DNA of 11,663 bases from CBDTTW01 sp965363675 (GTDB lineage: Bacteria; Bacteroidota; Rhodothermia; Rhodothermales; DASSAV01). Position numbers and translations under genes: made by a program. Positions 10,438 through 11,663 of this stretch are shown here, piece by piece. The notes beneath the pieces were generated by a model that searched no databases, was not told the origin of the DNA, and was given only the letters and a program-made list of their open reading frames with translations. Numbering within the stretch: position 1 is the stretch's first letter; every line of letters begins with the position of its first letter. The stretch lies in NCBI GenBank assembly GCA_965363675.1, contig CBDTTW010000094.1, forward strand, positions 1 through 11,663, read 5' to 3'.

Positions 10438-10918
10438 TCTTCGGGATGCTGAGCCACTGCCAGCGCTCCTGCTGCGCCATGCGCCCGAGCAGTACGATCT
10501 GCCCGGCATGGTAGGCGAGGTGCGCCAGGGCGCGGGCGAGCGCCTCGTCGAGGCGCAAAGCTTCGCCGCGGATGCGGACGGTGCGGCCTGCGTCCTCGGA
10601 CGTGAGGCCGCCGAGCGCCGCCTCCACGACGCCCCATGCCTCGGCCCACATCGCTTCGAGTGCGGCGCGGGTGTAAGGGCCCGTTTCAAACTCCGCGTCG
10701 CGGGCGCGCCAGGGCTTTTCGCCGTCGGTCGTCAGGAAGTCGGTGAAGCGCGAGCGCAGGTTGCCCGAGAGGTGGCGGATGAGCATGGCGACCGAGTTGG
10801 CCTCGGCGGCCGGGATCTCGTTGAGGCGTTCGTCCGGCAGTTGGGCCAGGGTTTTCTCGATCAAGCCCCGGTAGCGGGCCATTTCGGCAAGGTAGGGCAG
10901 GGCGGCGGGCGGCGTCAT
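10430..10918 (-). CDS. DinB-fold protein, DUF1572-like
   Basis: This 162-residue protein runs from ATG 10918 to TGA 10430-10432 and has the pattern of a DinB/YfiT four-helix-bundle protein of the DUF1572 type. Three histidines sit at the usual metal-site positions: H49 in MLIRHLSGN, and H133 and H137 in LAHLAYHAGQ. Further family marks are N52, an R-x-TDFLTTDGEKPW block at 56-70, and the C-terminal W153-x-W-L-S-I-P. Members typically bind a divalent metal; a few of the wider superfamily are thiol-dependent transferases, but most, including this type, have no assigned reaction. There is no signal peptide, so it should be cytosolic. It converges on the beta-galactosidase across a hairpin and is separated from the upstream chemoreceptor gene on the same strand by about 100 bases containing a strong hairpin, so it is probably transcribed alone. 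No Shine-Dalgarno sequence precedes the start. Confidence 0.88.
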   Translation of the reverse strand: MTPPAALPYLAEMARYRGLIEKTLAQLPDERLNEIPAAEANSVAMLIRHLSGNLRSRFTDFLTTDGEKPWRARDAEFETGPYTRAALEAMWAEAWGVVEAALGGLTSEDAGRTVRIRGEALRLDEALARALAHLAYHAGQIVLLGRMAQQERWQWLSIPKSA

Positions 10919-10957
10919 GGCGGCGGGGGGCGCAAGTGAAACAGCCCCGACAGGGTA

Positions 10958-10999
10958 GCGCGGCCGGGGGCTTTACGCAAGTCCCCGGCCGCGCCTTTT
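10958..10999. terminator. Strong hairpin between the chemoreceptor and the DinB-like gene
   Basis: Twelve-base perfect arms GCGCGGCCGGGG (10958-10969) and CCCCGGCCGCGC (10983-10994) extend inward through a G-T pair and CTT/AAG to a five-base TACGC loop, for a 16-bp stem overall. TTTT follows at 10996-10999 on the plus strand. On the minus strand, the direction of both flanking genes, the hairpin begins 22 bases after the chemoreceptor stop. There the G-T pair becomes an A-C mismatch and no T-run follows. It most likely ends the chemoreceptor transcript, though its better terminator orientation is for plus-strand (antisense) RNA. Confidence 0.65.
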
Positions 11000-11016
11000 G
11001 CAGGGCTGCGGGCGGC

Positions 11017-11663
11017 TCAGGCGCGGCGGGCGGGGACGCGGCCCCCGGAAGCCTGGGCGGCAAAGCGGCGGCCGGTGTGCGGCGCGGCGGGCGCCGGGCG
11101 CGAAGCCTGGGGCCGGGCGGCGGGCGGCGGCGCGTAGGCGGCGGGCGCGGCCGGGGCCTCCGTCTGGAAGCGGTCGATCAGGCCGCGCAAATCCTCGGCC
11201 ATGCGCGTCAGGTCCTCGACGGAGCGCGAGATTTGCGTGATGCCGGCGGCGCACTCGTGCGTAACGTTCGAGATGTTGTCGGCGCCGCGCGCGATCTGCT
11301 CGCTCGTGCCGCTCTGCTCCTCGGTGGCCGCTGCGATCTGGGCGATATGGTCGGCGGTGGCGTGCGCCCCGACGAGCAGCGCCTGAAGCGCGGCGCCGGC
11401 GTCGTCGGCCAGGGCGATGCCCTCCTGCACCTCGCGGCTGCCCTGCTGCATCGCCGCCACCGCCGCCCCGGTCTCCTGCTGGATGCCCCGGATCATGCCG
11501 GCGATCTCTTTGGTGGCCCCGGCCGTGCGCTCGGCCAGCTTGCGCACCTCGTCGGCGACGACGGCAAAGCCGCGCCCCTGCTCGCCGGCGCGGGCGGCCT
11601 CAATGGCCGCGTTGAGCGCCAGCAGGTTCGTCTGGTCGGCGATGTCGTTGATGACCTGCACGA
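11017..11663 (-). CDS. Methyl-accepting chemotaxis protein, C-terminal signalling domain (5' end missing)
   Basis: The frame is open to the right edge; 215 codons including the TGA at 11017-11019 are present. The N-terminal sensor, any membrane segments and the HAMP domain lie outside the window. Numbering from the first complete codon, residues about 5-46 are the conserved receptor hairpin tip that contacts CheA and CheW (DQTNLLALNAAIEAARAGEQ at 9-28, then GRGFAVVADEVRKLAERT). The descending coiled coil runs to about 165 and includes a probable methylation segment, AAATEEQSGTSEQI at 110-123. Residues 168-214 form an Ala/Pro-rich, increasingly basic tail ending GGRVPARRA. The pentapeptide tether (NWETF type) used for CheR/CheB docking in E. 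coli Tsr/Tar is absent. The protein transduces a chemical or redox cue to the chemotaxis kinase; the ligand cannot be judged. No other Che gene is in the window. Confidence 0.93.
   Translation of the reverse strand, partial: VQVINDIADQTNLLALNAAIEAARAGEQGRGFAVVADEVRKLAERTAGATKEIAGMIRGIQQETGAAVAAMQQGSREVQEGIALADDAGAALQALLVGAHATADHIAQIAAATEEQSGTSEQIARGADNISNVTHECAAGITQISRSVEDLTRMAEDLRGLIDRFQTEAPAAPAAYAPPPAARPQASRPAPAAPHTGRRFAAQASGGRVPARRA

Overview
The window is GC-rich DNA (about 70% by eye) with compact, mostly unlinked housekeeping and accessory genes. The gene content suggests a high-GC member of the Bacteroidota/Rhodothermota side of the tree. The main pointer is an exported protein with a carboxypeptidase-D-like regulatory domain fused to a DUF5686-type region. 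Supporting signs are the general lack of Shine-Dalgarno sequences before most genes and a beta-galactosidase made as a lipoprotein. This placement is an inference from gene families; there is no rRNA or marker gene in the window.

Layout from left to right: (1) 1-1347, minus, the N-terminal 449 residues of a secreted DUF5686-like outer-membrane protein that runs off the left edge. (2) 1348-2066, an AT-richer island with two inverted repeats and two convergent small genes of 62 and 81 codons. Their encoded proteins are unrecognised but share a residue pattern with each other. (3) 2067-5549, minus, a 1160-residue soluble hybrid sensor kinase with the order GAF, five PAS-like domains, HisKA, HATPase and receiver. 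(4) A 300-bp divergent intergenic region with a candidate kinase promoter. (5) 5850-6854, plus, a classical short-chain dehydrogenase with a C-terminal membrane anchor. (6) 6974-10387, plus, a clear promoter (perfect TATAAT) followed by a complete GH2 beta-galactosidase with a lipoprotein signal. (7) 10430-10918, minus, a DinB-fold/DUF1572-like protein convergent with the beta-galactosidase, with a shared hairpin between them. (8) A strong 16-bp-stem hairpin. (9) 11017-11663, minus, the C-terminal signalling part of a methyl-accepting chemotaxis protein that runs off the right edge.

The genes do not form one evident pathway. The kinase and the chemoreceptor are both signalling proteins but are separated by about 5.5 kb and have no visible cognate regulator or Che genes here. 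The beta-galactosidase appears to be an independent transcription unit for periplasmic or outer-membrane galactoside hydrolysis. I found no CRISPR array, tRNA, rRNA, insertion sequence or recognisable defence system. The least explained part of the window is the small-gene island at about 1455-1957.
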